Positions 31,222 to 40,569 of a DNA stretch of 64,000 nucleotides are shown here, in pieces. Where the stretch lies: assembly GCA_014529385.2 (NCBI GenBank), contig CM043947.1:104189811-104253810 (forward strand), read 5' to 3'. The notes under the pieces were generated by a model. That model was not told the DNA's origin and made no database searches. It worked only from the letters and a program-made list of their open reading frames with translations. Every line of letters starts with the position of its first letter. Positions within the stretch are counted from its first letter, which is position 1. Position numbers and translations under genes: made by a program. Source of the DNA: Adiantum capillus-veneris (Eukaryota > Streptophyta > Polypodiopsida > Polypodiales > Pteridaceae).

Positions 31222-32122
31222 TGGGACATATAAATAAGTCTAGTACATTTTTCAAGGCATTGAGAAGCTCTCCTCCCACAACACTACCTCATAAGTTGCT
31301 TTGATTGTATAATTTGCTCCAAATAGCCAAGGCCAACTAACACTAGAGTGTTTTCTAATCTTGAATAAGTTGGTGTCCTTCCAATGGCAATGGCAATGTC
31401 AATTAGTCTGTAAAGCTTCTCAGGACTCCTGCAGTGGTCGATGTAGCATTGCTTCTTCCTCTTATGGCATTCCACTCTTCTCTTTTCGAGAAGAAAAATT
31501 TAGTTATATGGTCCACATACATTCTATGGGCCCCCTTAATCAGTCAACATTGATATTGAAGATAACCTGCACAGAAATTATTATTTTATTTTAAATCCTT
31601 GTCAGTTGACTGTAGACCTTCAAGCCTGTTGAGCAAAACACTATTAGTGTCAGAAAAGCAAAGTAACCTGGTAATGATGAACAAAAAGCAGGCAGTAACC
31701 ACTCACATTGCAGAGCTCGCGAAAAAGCACGCTCTCGACTGAAAGCTGGCCCGGTATTGATGCTAACTTGTTAGGTCGCATCTTAGGGCACATTTAGCCT
31801 GCTCATCTCCTATAATACGCTTTTCCACCCAAGGATTTCAAGCCCATACCACTCCGCCCTCGTGCTGTTCACAGTGCGCATCACAGAGACTGCAAGAAGT
31901 GCTTCTGCGCCGACCGTAACTGATAGCTGATTGGTCCTACGAACTGTCGTCCACCCCTTGGCTGGCTCAAGCCGGCCAGAACAAGAAATTGGCTGCTTGT
32001 GCGTAGCTTAACATGCCACGACATTATGGCTTTGCTTTGAACTTGTACAGTGTGAACTGCGAACCCTTGGGCAGCTCAATCGGTTGGCCTATGTACAACT
32101 TGCTCACACCTCACTTACTGTT
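31222..32122. other. Non-coding stretch between the TTAA element and the PPR gene
   Basis: No convincing gene. It is the 3' flank of the PPR gene (minus strand), so its transcript end should lie here, but I see no clear polyadenylation signal. I looked for a missing E/DYW extension of the PPR protein here on the minus strand and found none. Confidence 0.5.
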
Positions 32123-34474
32123 TTACTCCCAGACTGTGGTTGCAGCATACAAATTTGCACAGTCAATGTATGAAGCAGCATTATGAGGGTCTATGTCGAG
32201 CAAAGTTTCCCCACAACGTAAGCCCCGATCACCATCTCCATGGAACCTGCAGGCCCCAAGCAAGCTTGCCAATGCTGACATGGCTGGTGCAAAGGGAATA
32301 AGCTCAAGTAGTCTCTCAGCTGCTCCTAGCTGGCCTGCCCGACCATAAAGGTCAATTAGACAAGCAAAATGTTCCTCTCCAGGACACAAGCAATGCCTTT
32401 TTATGCAGAAAATGAAGAGTCGCAAACCCTGGTCAATGAGGCCCCCATGACTGCATGATGTAAGAACACACAGAAAAATAGCTTCATTGGCTTTAAGTTC
32501 CAATGCTTCCATTTGGTTAAAAATATCCAGTGCAGTCATTGCTTGCCCATTCAAAGCACAAGCTGATATTACAGCACTCCAAGAAACTGAATCTGGTTTA
32601 TGATTGCTCCAAAAGAGACCTACAGCCTCAGGTGCATTCCCACACTTTCCATACATATTGATAAGAGCATTCACAACCACCTCATCATCGTCATATCCAT
32701 TCTCAGCAATGGCAGCATGCAACTCTTTTCCCTCTTCAAGAGCTGTGAGACTTGAGCATCCATCCAAAGTGCAAACAAAGGTAACACTGTTTGGCTCCAC
32801 ACCCTGCGCCAGCATTTGGTAAAAAAGATTCAAAGCCTCTCTACCATGCTCAGTGTGTGCGCATGCTGCTATTCCTGATGTCCAAGAAATAACATCCTTG
32901 TGAGTACTGTTATTAAATATGTACATAGCGTCATGATAACATCCCACCTTATCATGCAAGTTGACAAGTGCTGTTTGAAGATTAGAATTATGCTCAAAAT
33001 TCCGAAAAATTAAGAAGGTATGGAGAATGTGCACCTCCGTGGCTGTGCTACATGCATCTAGGACACTAACTAGAGTTACATCATTAGGCTTAATGCCCAT
33101 AGTCTGCATCTCAGAAAAGAGATTCAGCGCCTCTTTTCCATGGCCATTTTGGGTAGCAGCAGAAATTATTGTGCTCCATGTAATCACATTTTTCGGAGTC
33201 GTTTTAGTGAAAACAAGTCTTGCATGAGAAAGACATTTGCATTTGCCATAGAAATTGATGAGGGCATTCCCCAAGGAAACTACTGATGCATAACCCCTTT
33301 CAACAAGAGATGCATGTATTTCTTGGCCAGCCACCACATCTGTTAGGCCGGTACAAGCATCAAGCACATGAAGAAATGTCACTTCATCTGGCTTGATATC
33401 TTCACATTGCATCTGGTGAAAAACTTGTAGTACCTCCTTGTAACAGCTTGCTTTTGCATACGCTCCCATCAAAGAGCTCCACGTTACCATGTTCCGCCCA
33501 TCAACCCTGTTAAACACACTCTTTGCATCTAGCAAGCTTCCACATTTTCCATACTTGTTGACAAGGGCATTAGCCACAGGTAAATTCTGTTCGTATGCAC
33601 AATCAACAATAATTGTATGAACCAATTGGCCATCCTCTGCTTTACCCAAAGTCGCACAAGCATCTAAAACAGAGATGCACGTGATATGATTGGGCATTAA
33701 GCTATAGTGAAACATGTTCCAGAACAATTGTAGTGCATCCATTGGCCTCCCATTTTGAGTGCATTGGGCAATCAATGCACTCCATGTAACAAGGTCCCGC
33801 ACATACATCTTTGAGAACGTACTCTTTGCATCAAGCACATCATTACACCTTCCATACATGGTAATTAGAGTGTTGCCAATAATTGTGTTTTGCTCATAGC
33901 AGAACATGACTACAAGGCAATGTATGACAAGCCCAGTAAGCAAATCAGAGCAGGCATCAAGAATGCAGACGAAAGTGACCGCAGATGGTGCAGGACCATC
34001 CACTTGCATCTTTGTGAAAAGATTCATGGCATTCTGGCTATGCCTATGTCTTGCATACACTCCAATCATTGCATTCCAAGCAAAAATATCTGGGATACAA
34101 ATGGAGAAGAAAGCTTTCTGTGCCTTAGCCACCTCGCCATTGTGGCCAAGAGCTCTGATGAGAATAGTCCATGAGACGTGTGTAGGGTGCAGGATTGCGT
34201 CAAAGCTCTTCTGGGCGTCGTGTGGATACCCACAAAGGCCATACATTTGGACCAGAGAATCAGAAAGAAAAGTGGGGAGGAGAGCGCCATACCTGATGAA
34301 AAGGAGAGAGTGGATGCGTCTGCCTTCATTTACGGCTCTGTTCTTGCCAAACTCTTTCAAGGCTTCAGCAAAGTGTGCTGCATCGTGCTGATGGGTGCTT
34401 CCATCGCTACTGCTTGCCTTTCTGAAGAAGGAATCGGGGTAGAGATCTGGTTGCCCAGCTAAGCCTCTTCTCAT
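32123..34474 (-). CDS. PPR protein, PLS class, 783 residues, single exon
   Basis: Predicted organelle RNA-binding protein. ATG at 34474 (MRRGLAGQPDLYPDSFF); the short basic N-terminus could be a plastid or mitochondrial targeting peptide. The body is a series of about seven PLS triplets of roughly 100 residues, each with a tryptophan-containing S/P start (VSWTILIRALG, FAWNAMIGVYA, VTWSALIAQCT, MVTWSSLMGAYA, VITWSTIISAAT, VISWTSGIAACA, VSWSAVISACA) and repeated YGKCG and LLDACS-type helices. It ends in the E-like region (FACLIDLYGRAGQLGAAERL, LLGACRFHGDGDRG) and stops at YAATTVWE, before the E+/DYW part most relatives have. No internal stop or frameshift in 2.35 kb suggests selection. Editing or splicing/stability factor activity depends on whether a separate DYW partner exists. 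Confidence 0.95.
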   Translation of the reverse strand: MRRGLAGQPDLYPDSFFRKASSSDGSTHQHDAAHFAEALKEFGKNRAVNEGRRIHSLLFIRYGALLPTFLSDSLVQMYGLCGYPHDAQKSFDAILHPTHVSWTILIRALGHNGEVAKAQKAFFSICIPDIFAWNAMIGVYARHRHSQNAMNLFTKMQVDGPAPSAVTFVCILDACSDLLTGLVIHCLVVMFCYEQNTIIGNTLITMYGRCNDVLDAKSTFSKMYVRDLVTWSALIAQCTQNGRPMDALQLFWNMFHYSLMPNHITCISVLDACATLGKAEDGQLVHTIIVDCAYEQNLPVANALVNKYGKCGSLLDAKSVFNRVDGRNMVTWSSLMGAYAKASCYKEVLQVFHQMQCEDIKPDEVTFLHVLDACTGLTDVVAGQEIHASLVERGYASVVSLGNALINFYGKCKCLSHARLVFTKTTPKNVITWSTIISAATQNGHGKEALNLFSEMQTMGIKPNDVTLVSVLDACSTATEVHILHTFLIFRNFEHNSNLQTALVNLHDKVGCYHDAMYIFNNSTHKDVISWTSGIAACAHTEHGREALNLFYQMLAQGVEPNSVTFVCTLDGCSSLTALEEGKELHAAIAENGYDDDEVVVNALINMYGKCGNAPEAVGLFWSNHKPDSVSWSAVISACALNGQAMTALDIFNQMEALELKANEAIFLCVLTSCSHGGLIDQGLRLFIFCIKRHCLCPGEEHFACLIDLYGRAGQLGAAERLLELIPFAPAMSALASLLGACRFHGDGDRGLRCGETLLDIDPHNAASYIDCANLYAATTVWE

Positions 34475-34550
34475 TCAGACATCCACCCTTCCTTCTCACT
34501 ATACGCCGCCCGCTTTAGTCCTGAGGCCCGCTCTTGCGAGCAAGCAGCTC
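34475..34550 (-). promoter_or_regulatory. Residual PPR 5' flank
   Basis: Only 76 bases separate the PPR start codon from the chromovirus target-site duplication (34551-34555). The original upstream sequence resumes after 40569. The PPR core promoter has therefore been displaced or replaced by a retrotransposon. Confidence 0.7.
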
Positions 34551-34555
34551 TGGAC

Positions 34556-34805
34556 TATAAGGGAAGTATGTGCCACTTCCCCCAACTTTCCAGCCCCGTT
34601 TTTCAGTGATTGCTCGCGTCCCTTGTATTCGGCACTTTCTTATGATATTGATCATTCGTTCGCGTCCCTCATTCTCGTGTCCCTCTTGCGTTCAGTTTTC
34701 AAGTTGCGTTCTTGTATGTACGTTTGCTTGCCTGCAGGTCCCGTTTGCATCGTAGGTGAGCCGACGCGGCCCCGTTTCAGCGACGCCCCGAACGAGGGCG
34801 TCACA
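34556..34805 (+). repeat. 5' LTR of the chromovirus (250 bp)
   Basis: Begins TATAAGGGAAGTATGTGCC (a non-canonical TA start) and ends GGGCGTCACA. It differs from the 3' LTR by two transitions (tgtatgtacg/tgtatgtgcg and catcgtagg/catcgcagg). A good splice donor context (aggtgagc) occurs near its end. Confidence 0.95.
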
Positions 34806-34807
34806 CT

Positions 34808-34819
34808 TGGTATCAGAGC
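34808..34819 (+). promoter_or_regulatory. tRNA-iMet primer-binding site of the chromovirus
   Basis: TGGTATCAGAGC, two bases after the 5' LTR end, complementary to the 3' end of initiator methionine tRNA. Confidence 0.95.
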
Positions 34820-35323
34820 TTCGGCTCGAGTCTCCGCCGACCCGACGTCGGCCCACGGCCCGTGGTTGTCACCACGTTTTCGGCCCGTTCTGCCTCGTTT
34901 TTCCACGTTTGCTCCGCGTTCTCGGCCCGTGTGGCCCCGTTTTGACCCGTTTCACCGCGTTCCTTACGTGATTGCTCCGTTTTGCCCCGTTCAGCGCGTT
35001 TTTCTCCACGTTCTTCACAGTTTTTCACCGTTTTGCCTCGTTTGACCCGCGTTTCGCCCCGTTTTCACCGCGTTCTTCGCATTCGTGTCCCGTTTTGCCC
35101 CGTTTTGCTCCGTTTTTCAGCGTTTTACCTCGTTTTGCCCCGTCTTACACCGTTTGGGACCGGTTTTCACCGTTTTTGAGCAGTTTTTCGCAGTTTTCAC
35201 CATTTTGGACCCAGTTTCGCACTGTTTCATAGTTTTTCAACGTTTTCAAGCCGTGTGCGCACAGTTTGTCAGTTTTCGACATTTTTGAGTGTTTCTTTTC
35301 ATTTCGGCCACAAAAATACAGGA
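34820..35323 (+). repeat. Pyrimidine-rich repetitive leader (CGTTTT units)
   Basis: About 500 untranslated bases, of which about 34870-35280 is a degenerate array of units like ccgttttgcc, ccgtttttca and cgcgttctt, spaced mostly 9-12 bases apart and poor in A. It ends in tttcggccacaaaaatacag, which could act as a splice acceptor 2 bases before the gag ATG. Confidence 0.75.
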
Positions 35324-38300
35324 ATGGCTGGAGATCAAGAATATGATGACGGCTACAGAACCGAGCCTGATCTAAATAAGAAGAAGAAGAAAGAAACGAA
35401 GACAAGACAGGATGCACAAGACATAGTAGAAAGAAGACTCGAGGCCCGCATCATGGCCTCCGTGGAACAACAAATCAGCCTGATGTCGGCTAACTTGGGG
35501 GAATTGATTCAAACACAGCTAGGCCAACGGTACGAAGACCAACCAGGTCCCAGCAATGTCAACACGCGACGTAACACCCAAAGACGGACACGACCCGAAG
35601 ACGAAGATGATCAGGATGATCGAAGTGAAAGACGCTACTACAGCCCGGACCGACATCTAGAAGACGAAAACCGACTAGGAAAATTCAAACCCAGTCCCCC
35701 AGAGAAATACAAAGGCAACCGCTCCTCACTGGCACTCAACAAGTGGTTCAGCGAGGTAGAAGACATGCAGTGGAACAGCATAGGCAGACGCAGATATGTG
35801 CAAGTGGCCAAAACCTTTCTGGCCGACGACGCCTATGTCTGGTTCCTCACTGAACAGCAATTTAAGCACTGGGAGGACTGGGAGGATCTACAAAAAGACA
35901 TGCTAAGCTACTTTGTCCCAGAAAATGAGGGCAACAAAGTCAGGGATTCGTGGCGCGATCTACACCAAGACGGCCCCATATCAGACTACATTGTCAAGTA
36001 CCGGCGACTCATGCTCCAACTCCCATTGATGCACGCAGCAGACAGGCTGCATGGGTTCCTGTACGGCCTTAAGCATTGGGCCCGCCGAGAGGTAGAGAAA
36101 CAGAGTCCCAACACCTGGGAATTGGCCGCCAACATGGCAGAAAAGCTCCGTGACAAAAACACCATACCAGGTTTGCCTCCAAACAACCGTCCCAACAATT
36201 TTGCACCCAACCACTGGCCTAACCCACCCGTCGGACAAGGTCGCGGATTTGTACAGAATAACAGAAGTAATGTTACCCGCCCCCCACCGCCCCATCTCCA
36301 CCCGGGACTAGGCCGCGGAAATGGCGCCTTAGTCCCACGCAGCGTTTTTGCAAGCAACCCCTACAATCACACACCCCACAGTTTTGCCTCCCAGAACTAC
36401 AACGGCAATAATAACAACCTGTCTCCTGACTGCGTGTGGTGCAACGACTGCAAGAAGCATCATGGTCCCTACTACGCTTGTGTACGCACACGCGATTACG
36501 CCTCAACATCATATGGCAGAGCCAACACCATACAAATCGAAGAACCACCCTCCCCCCCCCAAAGAAGAATCGAAGAAACGGCTGACGCTAGGGCTGACCA
36601 ACAACTTCGGATTGGAGCCGTAGCCCTCCACCCTCAATGCATGGCAGCATCAATCACGGACATTCAGAACTTGTATGTCCAGACAACGATCGGGACCCAA
36701 CAACAATGGATCATGGTAGACTCAGGCGCTACCCACAATTTCCTGTCCCCTCAGTGCGCTGATCGCCTGGGCCTACGCCTCACCACTGTCAATGAAACGA
36801 CCGTCAAATTTGCCCAAGGAAAGGATAACAACGTAAAGGCAGCACGTCAAGTCAGGGTCGAGATGGGTGAATTCACTTGCCGCCTTGACTTCATAGTGGT
36901 CCCAATGGACGACTTTGAGGCCATCATTGGTCTGTCCTTCAACGACAAATATCTCATTGCCCTCCTCGGCATGAAGGTGGATCAGCTACTGCTGAATAAT
37001 CAAGGCAAAGCAGTGACAGTGCAAGGCGCCAGACTCACAACGCAGCAAGCATTCACCCGTCAGGCGCATACACAAACCAAAGTCCCACCCATCAACCGCC
37101 AAGACCCTGCACAGTTAGCAGCGATGAAAGGAAAACAGAAGCTCCCAGAATACTCGTCCCCCAAACTCAACCTCATGAGTGCAAAGCAGGCAGAGAGGGC
37201 TCTCAAGAAAGGAGCTCAGGTGCATCTCTGCATCATGCAAGCAAAGGAGCAACCCACAGCAAGGCTCAACTCCATCACCATCGCGCAAGCCAAAGTGGGC
37301 GACCCCTCCCTTACCCCCATCCTCCAGAAGTACAAGGATGTCATGCCCCCAGAACTCCCCCCCGGTCTACCTCCCCCTCGGCAAATTCAACATGAGATTG
37401 ACCTCATCCCAGGAAGCACACCCCCGGCAAAGGCCCCCTACCGCATGAACGACACCGAGCTCAAAGAGCTCAAGAAGCAACTCCAAGAGTTAGAAGACCA
37501 AGGGTTCATCCGACCAAGCAGCTCCCCTTTTGGCGCCCCAGTCTTGTTCGTTAAGAAGAAAGACGGTTCGATGCGACTCTGCGTGGATTACCGGGCCCTG
37601 AACAAGATCACAATCAAGAACAGGTACCCAGTCCCCCTCATGGAAGATCTGCTGGACAGACTACAGGGTGCCCAATACTTTACTCGCATCGACCTCCGAT
37701 CGGGCTACCACCAAGTCCGCATCGCCTCTAAAGACATCCCGAAGACTGCCTTCCGCACGCGCTATGGCTCCTGGGAATGGATGGTCCTGGGGTTCGGTCT
37801 CACTGGCGGCCTTGGCACATTTTGCAGAATCATACATGACAGTTTCCGGGACATGATAGATGATTTCCTCATCACATACATTGATGACCTCCTGATTTAC
37901 AGCAAGACCCTAGAAGAGCACCAAAAGCATGTGGCCGCCGTACTCCAACGCCTCCGCGAACACCAACTCTATGCCAAGCTGGAGAAGTGTGAGTTTGCTG
38001 TGCAGAAAATCGAGTTCTTGGGCTTCATCGTCACATCCGAAGGCATTATGGTGGACCCTAAGAAAGTTGACGCTGTCATCAAGTGGGCCCCACCGACATC
38101 CATCAAAGAAGTCCGAGAGTTCGTGGGTTTCTGTCAGTACACCCGCCGCTTCATCCGCGACTTCAGCAAGATTGCGGCGCCACTGACAGAGATAACCAAA
38201 GGCCACAAACCCTTTCAGTGGACCGCTAAAGAAGAAGAAGCCTTTGAGGACCTGAAGATAGCCATGTGCAGTACCCCTGTCCTGCGACTACCCGACTTCA

Positions 38301-38710
38301 CCAAACCTTTTGAAGTCCACACCGATGCCTCAGATGGTGCTATTGGTGGTGTCCTCATGCAAGAACATCAACCCATCGCCTACGAGTCCCACAAGTTCAC
38401 AGACGTGGAGACCAGATGGACCACCCATGAGAAGGAAATGCTCGCTGTCGTCCACTGCCTCCGAAAGTGGCGACACTATGTCCAAGACAAACACACCAAG
38501 GTATACACTGACAACATCTCCCTCAAGTACTTCCAGACACAACCCAAACTCACCCCCAAGCAAGCCAGATGGCAAGATACTCTCGCAGAATACGACATAG
38601 ACATCATACACAAACCGGGTACTACAAATGTCATGCCAGATGCCCTCAGCCGAATGCCCACCAGCAACCAGCACTTTACGCCAACGGATCCTCGACGCAC
38701 AAAAAGCTGA
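35324..38710 (+). CDS. Gag-protease-RT-RNase H polyprotein of the chromovirus
   Basis: ATG 35324 (MAGDQEYDDGYR) is preferred over upstream possibilities because it follows the leader and starts the gag-like part. Domains in order: basic head; capsid-type gag with LNKWFSEVEDMQW and FLADDAYVWFLTEQQFKHW; an Asn/Pro-rich stretch; a Cys/His motif CVWCNDCKKHHGPYYAC in place of the usual CCHC knuckle; protease IMVDSGATHNFLSPQCADRL; RT with VKKKDGSMRLCVDYRALNK, FTRIDLRSGYHQVRI and active site YIDDLLIYSK; RNase H with HTDASDGAIGGVLMQ and VYTDNISLKYF. The frame is open for 1129 codons and ends just after the RNase H (PDALSRMPTSNQ) at a TGA, 38708-38710. Integrase continues in the +1 frame. Confidence 0.93.
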   Translation: MAGDQEYDDGYRTEPDLNKKKKKETKTRQDAQDIVERRLEARIMASVEQQISLMSANLGELIQTQLGQRYEDQPGPSNVNTRRNTQRRTRPEDEDDQDDRSERRYYSPDRHLEDENRLGKFKPSPPEKYKGNRSSLALNKWFSEVEDMQWNSIGRRRYVQVAKTFLADDAYVWFLTEQQFKHWEDWEDLQKDMLSYFVPENEGNKVRDSWRDLHQDGPISDYIVKYRRLMLQLPLMHAADRLHGFLYGLKHWARREVEKQSPNTWELAANMAEKLRDKNTIPGLPPNNRPNNFAPNHWPNPPVGQGRGFVQNNRSNVTRPPPPHLHPGLGRGNGALVPRSVFASNPYNHTPHSFASQNYNGNNNNLSPDCVWCNDCKKHHGPYYACVRTRDYASTSYGRANTIQIEEPPSPPQRRIEETADARADQQLRIGAVALHPQCMAASITDIQNLYVQTTIGTQQQWIMVDSGATHNFLSPQCADRLGLRLTTVNETTVKFAQGKDNNVKAARQVRVEMGEFTCRLDFIVVPMDDFEAIIGLSFNDKYLIALLGMKVDQLLLNNQGKAVTVQGARLTTQQAFTRQAHTQTKVPPINRQDPAQLAAMKGKQKLPEYSSPKLNLMSAKQAERALKKGAQVHLCIMQAKEQPTARLNSITIAQAKVGDPSLTPILQKYKDVMPPELPPGLPPPRQIQHEIDLIPGSTPPAKAPYRMNDTELKELKKQLQELEDQGFIRPSSSPFGAPVLFVKKKDGSMRLCVDYRALNKITIKNRYPVPLMEDLLDRLQGAQYFTRIDLRSGYHQVRIASKDIPKTAFRTRYGSWEWMVLGFGLTGGLGTFCRIIHDSFRDMIDDFLITYIDDLLIYSKTLEEHQKHVAAVLQRLREHQLYAKLEKCEFAVQKIEFLGFIVTSEGIMVDPKKVDAVIKWAPPTSIKEVREFVGFCQYTRRFIRDFSKIAAPLTEITKGHKPFQWTAKEEEAFEDLKIAMCSTPVLRLPDFTKPFEVHTDASDGAIGGVLMQEHQPIAYESHKFTDVETRWTTHEKEMLAVVHCLRKWRHYVQDKHTKVYTDNISLKYFQTQPKLTPKQARWQDTLAEYDIDIIHKPGTTNVMPDALSRMPTSNQHFTPTDPRRTKS

Positions 38711-40136
38711 TCCTGCTGTCCTCCGCATGCTCAATGACCACATCTCTGGGAGAGCGGCAGTGGGTCTTTTTGAAGTCAAAGATAACCTCTTCTACGCACA
38801 TGGAAAAATCTACATTCCCAATGACCCAGAGTTAAAGAAAGACCTCATGTGGGAGGCTCATGACTGCAAGCTAGCTGGACATGGGGGCCAGAAGAGGTCT
38901 TATGACAAACTCCATCAACACTACATGTGGCCAAAAATGAAGGACGACGTAATCGACTACGTGCGTACCTGCCCAACCTGCCAACTAGTCAAAGCTCAAA
39001 GAGTCAAGCCTGCTGGCCTCCTCCACCCAATGCCAACACCCTCCCGGCCTTGGGACATGGTAAGTATGGACTTCATCGTCGACCTCCCCCCCTCCCACGG
39101 CCACACCACCATCATCGTGGTCGTCGACTACTTCACCAAGCAGGCTCACTTTATACCGGCCAAGCCTCCAGTCACAGCCTATCAAGTCGCCAAACACTTT
39201 TTCGCCAAAGTATTCAAATACCACGGCCTCCCCTTAGCCATAGTTTCTGATCGCGACACCCGCTTCCTCAGCGACCTCTGGCGCGAGCTCTTCAAGCTGC
39301 TAGGAACCCAACTCCGCTTCTCCTCCGCCTACCACCCAGAAACCGATGGCCAAACCGAAAGAGTCAACCAAGGCATTGAAGACTACATCCGCAACTACGT
39401 CAAAGCAGATCAAAAGGACTGGTCCGAATACATGGACATCATGGAATTTCACTACAACAACTCCATCCATAGCAGCACTGGCTACACCCCCTTCGAACTC
39501 TCCACAGGTAAAGAAGTCATCACCCCTCTTGCACTGGCAACCGGCGACGTGCATGCCCAGGACCTGGAATGTGAAGAGTTTTTGCAGCAATGGCAAACAC
39601 GCATGCAACGCGCAAAGAAGAGTCTCGAGCAAAGCAAGGTACGCATAGCCAAATACGCCAACCAAAAGAGAAGACCGGCCGAGCTGTTCCAAGAAGGTGA
39701 CTTGGTATTGGTAAGCTCCCAAAATATCAACCTCCCTCAAGGCCTCTCCCCGAAGTTCAACCACCGATTCTACGGGCCATACAAGGTGCTCAAGAGCTAC
39801 AACGACATCACCTACAAGCTGGAGCTACCCCCACAAATCAACATCCACAACGCTTTCCATGTAAGTCTCCTCAAGAGGTTTGCACCGGATAGCACCTATG
39901 GTCGGAATGTCCCCAAATATGTAAAGGATGGCCCGCCCAATGAGCCGGAGGCCATCCTAAAGTCGCGCTTTGGGCGCCGGGGACAACTATTCTATGTCAA
40001 GTGGCGCAACCGACCCATGACGGAATGCACTTGGGTACCTGAAGAAATCATGCTCCGTCTCGGACGACCCCTTGTGCTCCGATTCTACAACATGCCCACT
40101 GAAGAGGAGGACATCGATCAACATGACACCACATAG
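38628..40136 (+). CDS. Integrase with C-terminal chromodomain (overlapping frame)
   Basis: The frame overlaps the end of the gag-pol frame by about 80 bases and joins it after the RNase H, at ILDAQKADPAVLRML. It shows an HHCC zinc region (HDCKLAGHGGQKRSYDKLH through CPTCQ), and a DDE core with SMDFIVDLPP, AIVSDRDTRFLS and HPETDGQTERVNQ (all three acids present). A GPY-like segment FYGPYKVLKSYNDITYKLE follows, and a chromodomain VKWRNRPMTECTWVPEE. The chromodomain is known to steer integration to modified chromatin. Whether the shift from the preceding frame is programmed or a mutation cannot be told from one copy. Confidence 0.92.
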   Translation: MSCQMPSAECPPATSTLRQRILDAQKADPAVLRMLNDHISGRAAVGLFEVKDNLFYAHGKIYIPNDPELKKDLMWEAHDCKLAGHGGQKRSYDKLHQHYMWPKMKDDVIDYVRTCPTCQLVKAQRVKPAGLLHPMPTPSRPWDMVSMDFIVDLPPSHGHTTIIVVVDYFTKQAHFIPAKPPVTAYQVAKHFFAKVFKYHGLPLAIVSDRDTRFLSDLWRELFKLLGTQLRFSSAYHPETDGQTERVNQGIEDYIRNYVKADQKDWSEYMDIMEFHYNNSIHSSTGYTPFELSTGKEVITPLALATGDVHAQDLECEEFLQQWQTRMQRAKKSLEQSKVRIAKYANQKRRPAELFQEGDLVLVSSQNINLPQGLSPKFNHRFYGPYKVLKSYNDITYKLELPPQINIHNAFHVSLLKRFAPDSTYGRNVPKYVKDGPPNEPEAILKSRFGRRGQLFYVKWRNRPMTECTWVPEEIMLRLGRPLVLRFYNMPTEEEDIDQHDTT

Positions 40137-40300
40137 AATAGTCCTCACCCCCCTTGTAAATAGCAACACCCTAGGTAGCTAGACATTTTGGAACAACAAC
40201 AAACTCTCATCTTTGTAAATATCCACCCCTCAACCTCGGCAACAAATTTTGTATCGGCACGCCTCAAAACCCCGGCTTGACGTGGGCGTCAAGCTCTCTC

Positions 40301-40314
40301 AACCCGGGGGAGTA
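40301..40314 (+). promoter_or_regulatory. Polypurine tract of the chromovirus
   Basis: aacccgggggagta, directly before the 3' LTR; its position identifies it as the plus-strand primer. Confidence 0.7.
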
Positions 40315-40564
40315 TATAAGGGAAGTATGTGCCACTTCCCCCAACTTTCCAGCCCCGTTTTTCAGTGATTGCTCGCGTCCCTTGTATTCGGCACTTTCTT
40401 ATGATATTGATCATTCGTTCGCGTCCCTCATTCTCGTGTCCCTCTTGCGTTCAGTTTTCAAGTTGCGTTCTTGTATGTGCGTTTGCTTGCCTGCAGGTCC
40501 CGTTTGCATCGCAGGTGAGCCGACGCGGCCCCGTTTCAGCGACGCCCCGAACGAGGGCGTCACA
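40315..40564 (+). repeat. 3' LTR of the chromovirus (250 bp)
   Basis: 248 of 250 bases match the 5' LTR. Preceded by aacccgggggagta and followed by the TGGAC duplication. Confidence 0.95.
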
Positions 40565-40569
40565 TGGAC

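Larger units (their letters stand above)
34556..40564 (+). mobile_element. Young Ty3/gypsy chromovirus, complete with LTRs
   Basis: 6009 bp, flanked by a perfect 5-bp target duplication TGGAC (34551-34555 and 40565-40569). Two 250-bp LTRs differ at only two positions, so the insertion is recent. It has a tRNA-iMet primer site, a repetitive leader, one long gag-protease-RT-RNase H frame, a second frame for integrase with a chromodomain, and a polypurine tract. The integrase-linked chromodomain places it in the chromovirus branch. Confidence 0.95.

Noticed and set aside
31284-31475. Possible C-terminal exon of the PPR gene
   Set aside because: No E+, DYW or PPR-like motif; the frame is short.
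34652-35028. Minus-strand Arg/Glu-rich open frames in the chromovirus leader
   Set aside because: They mirror the repetitive CGTTTT leader and have no independent support.
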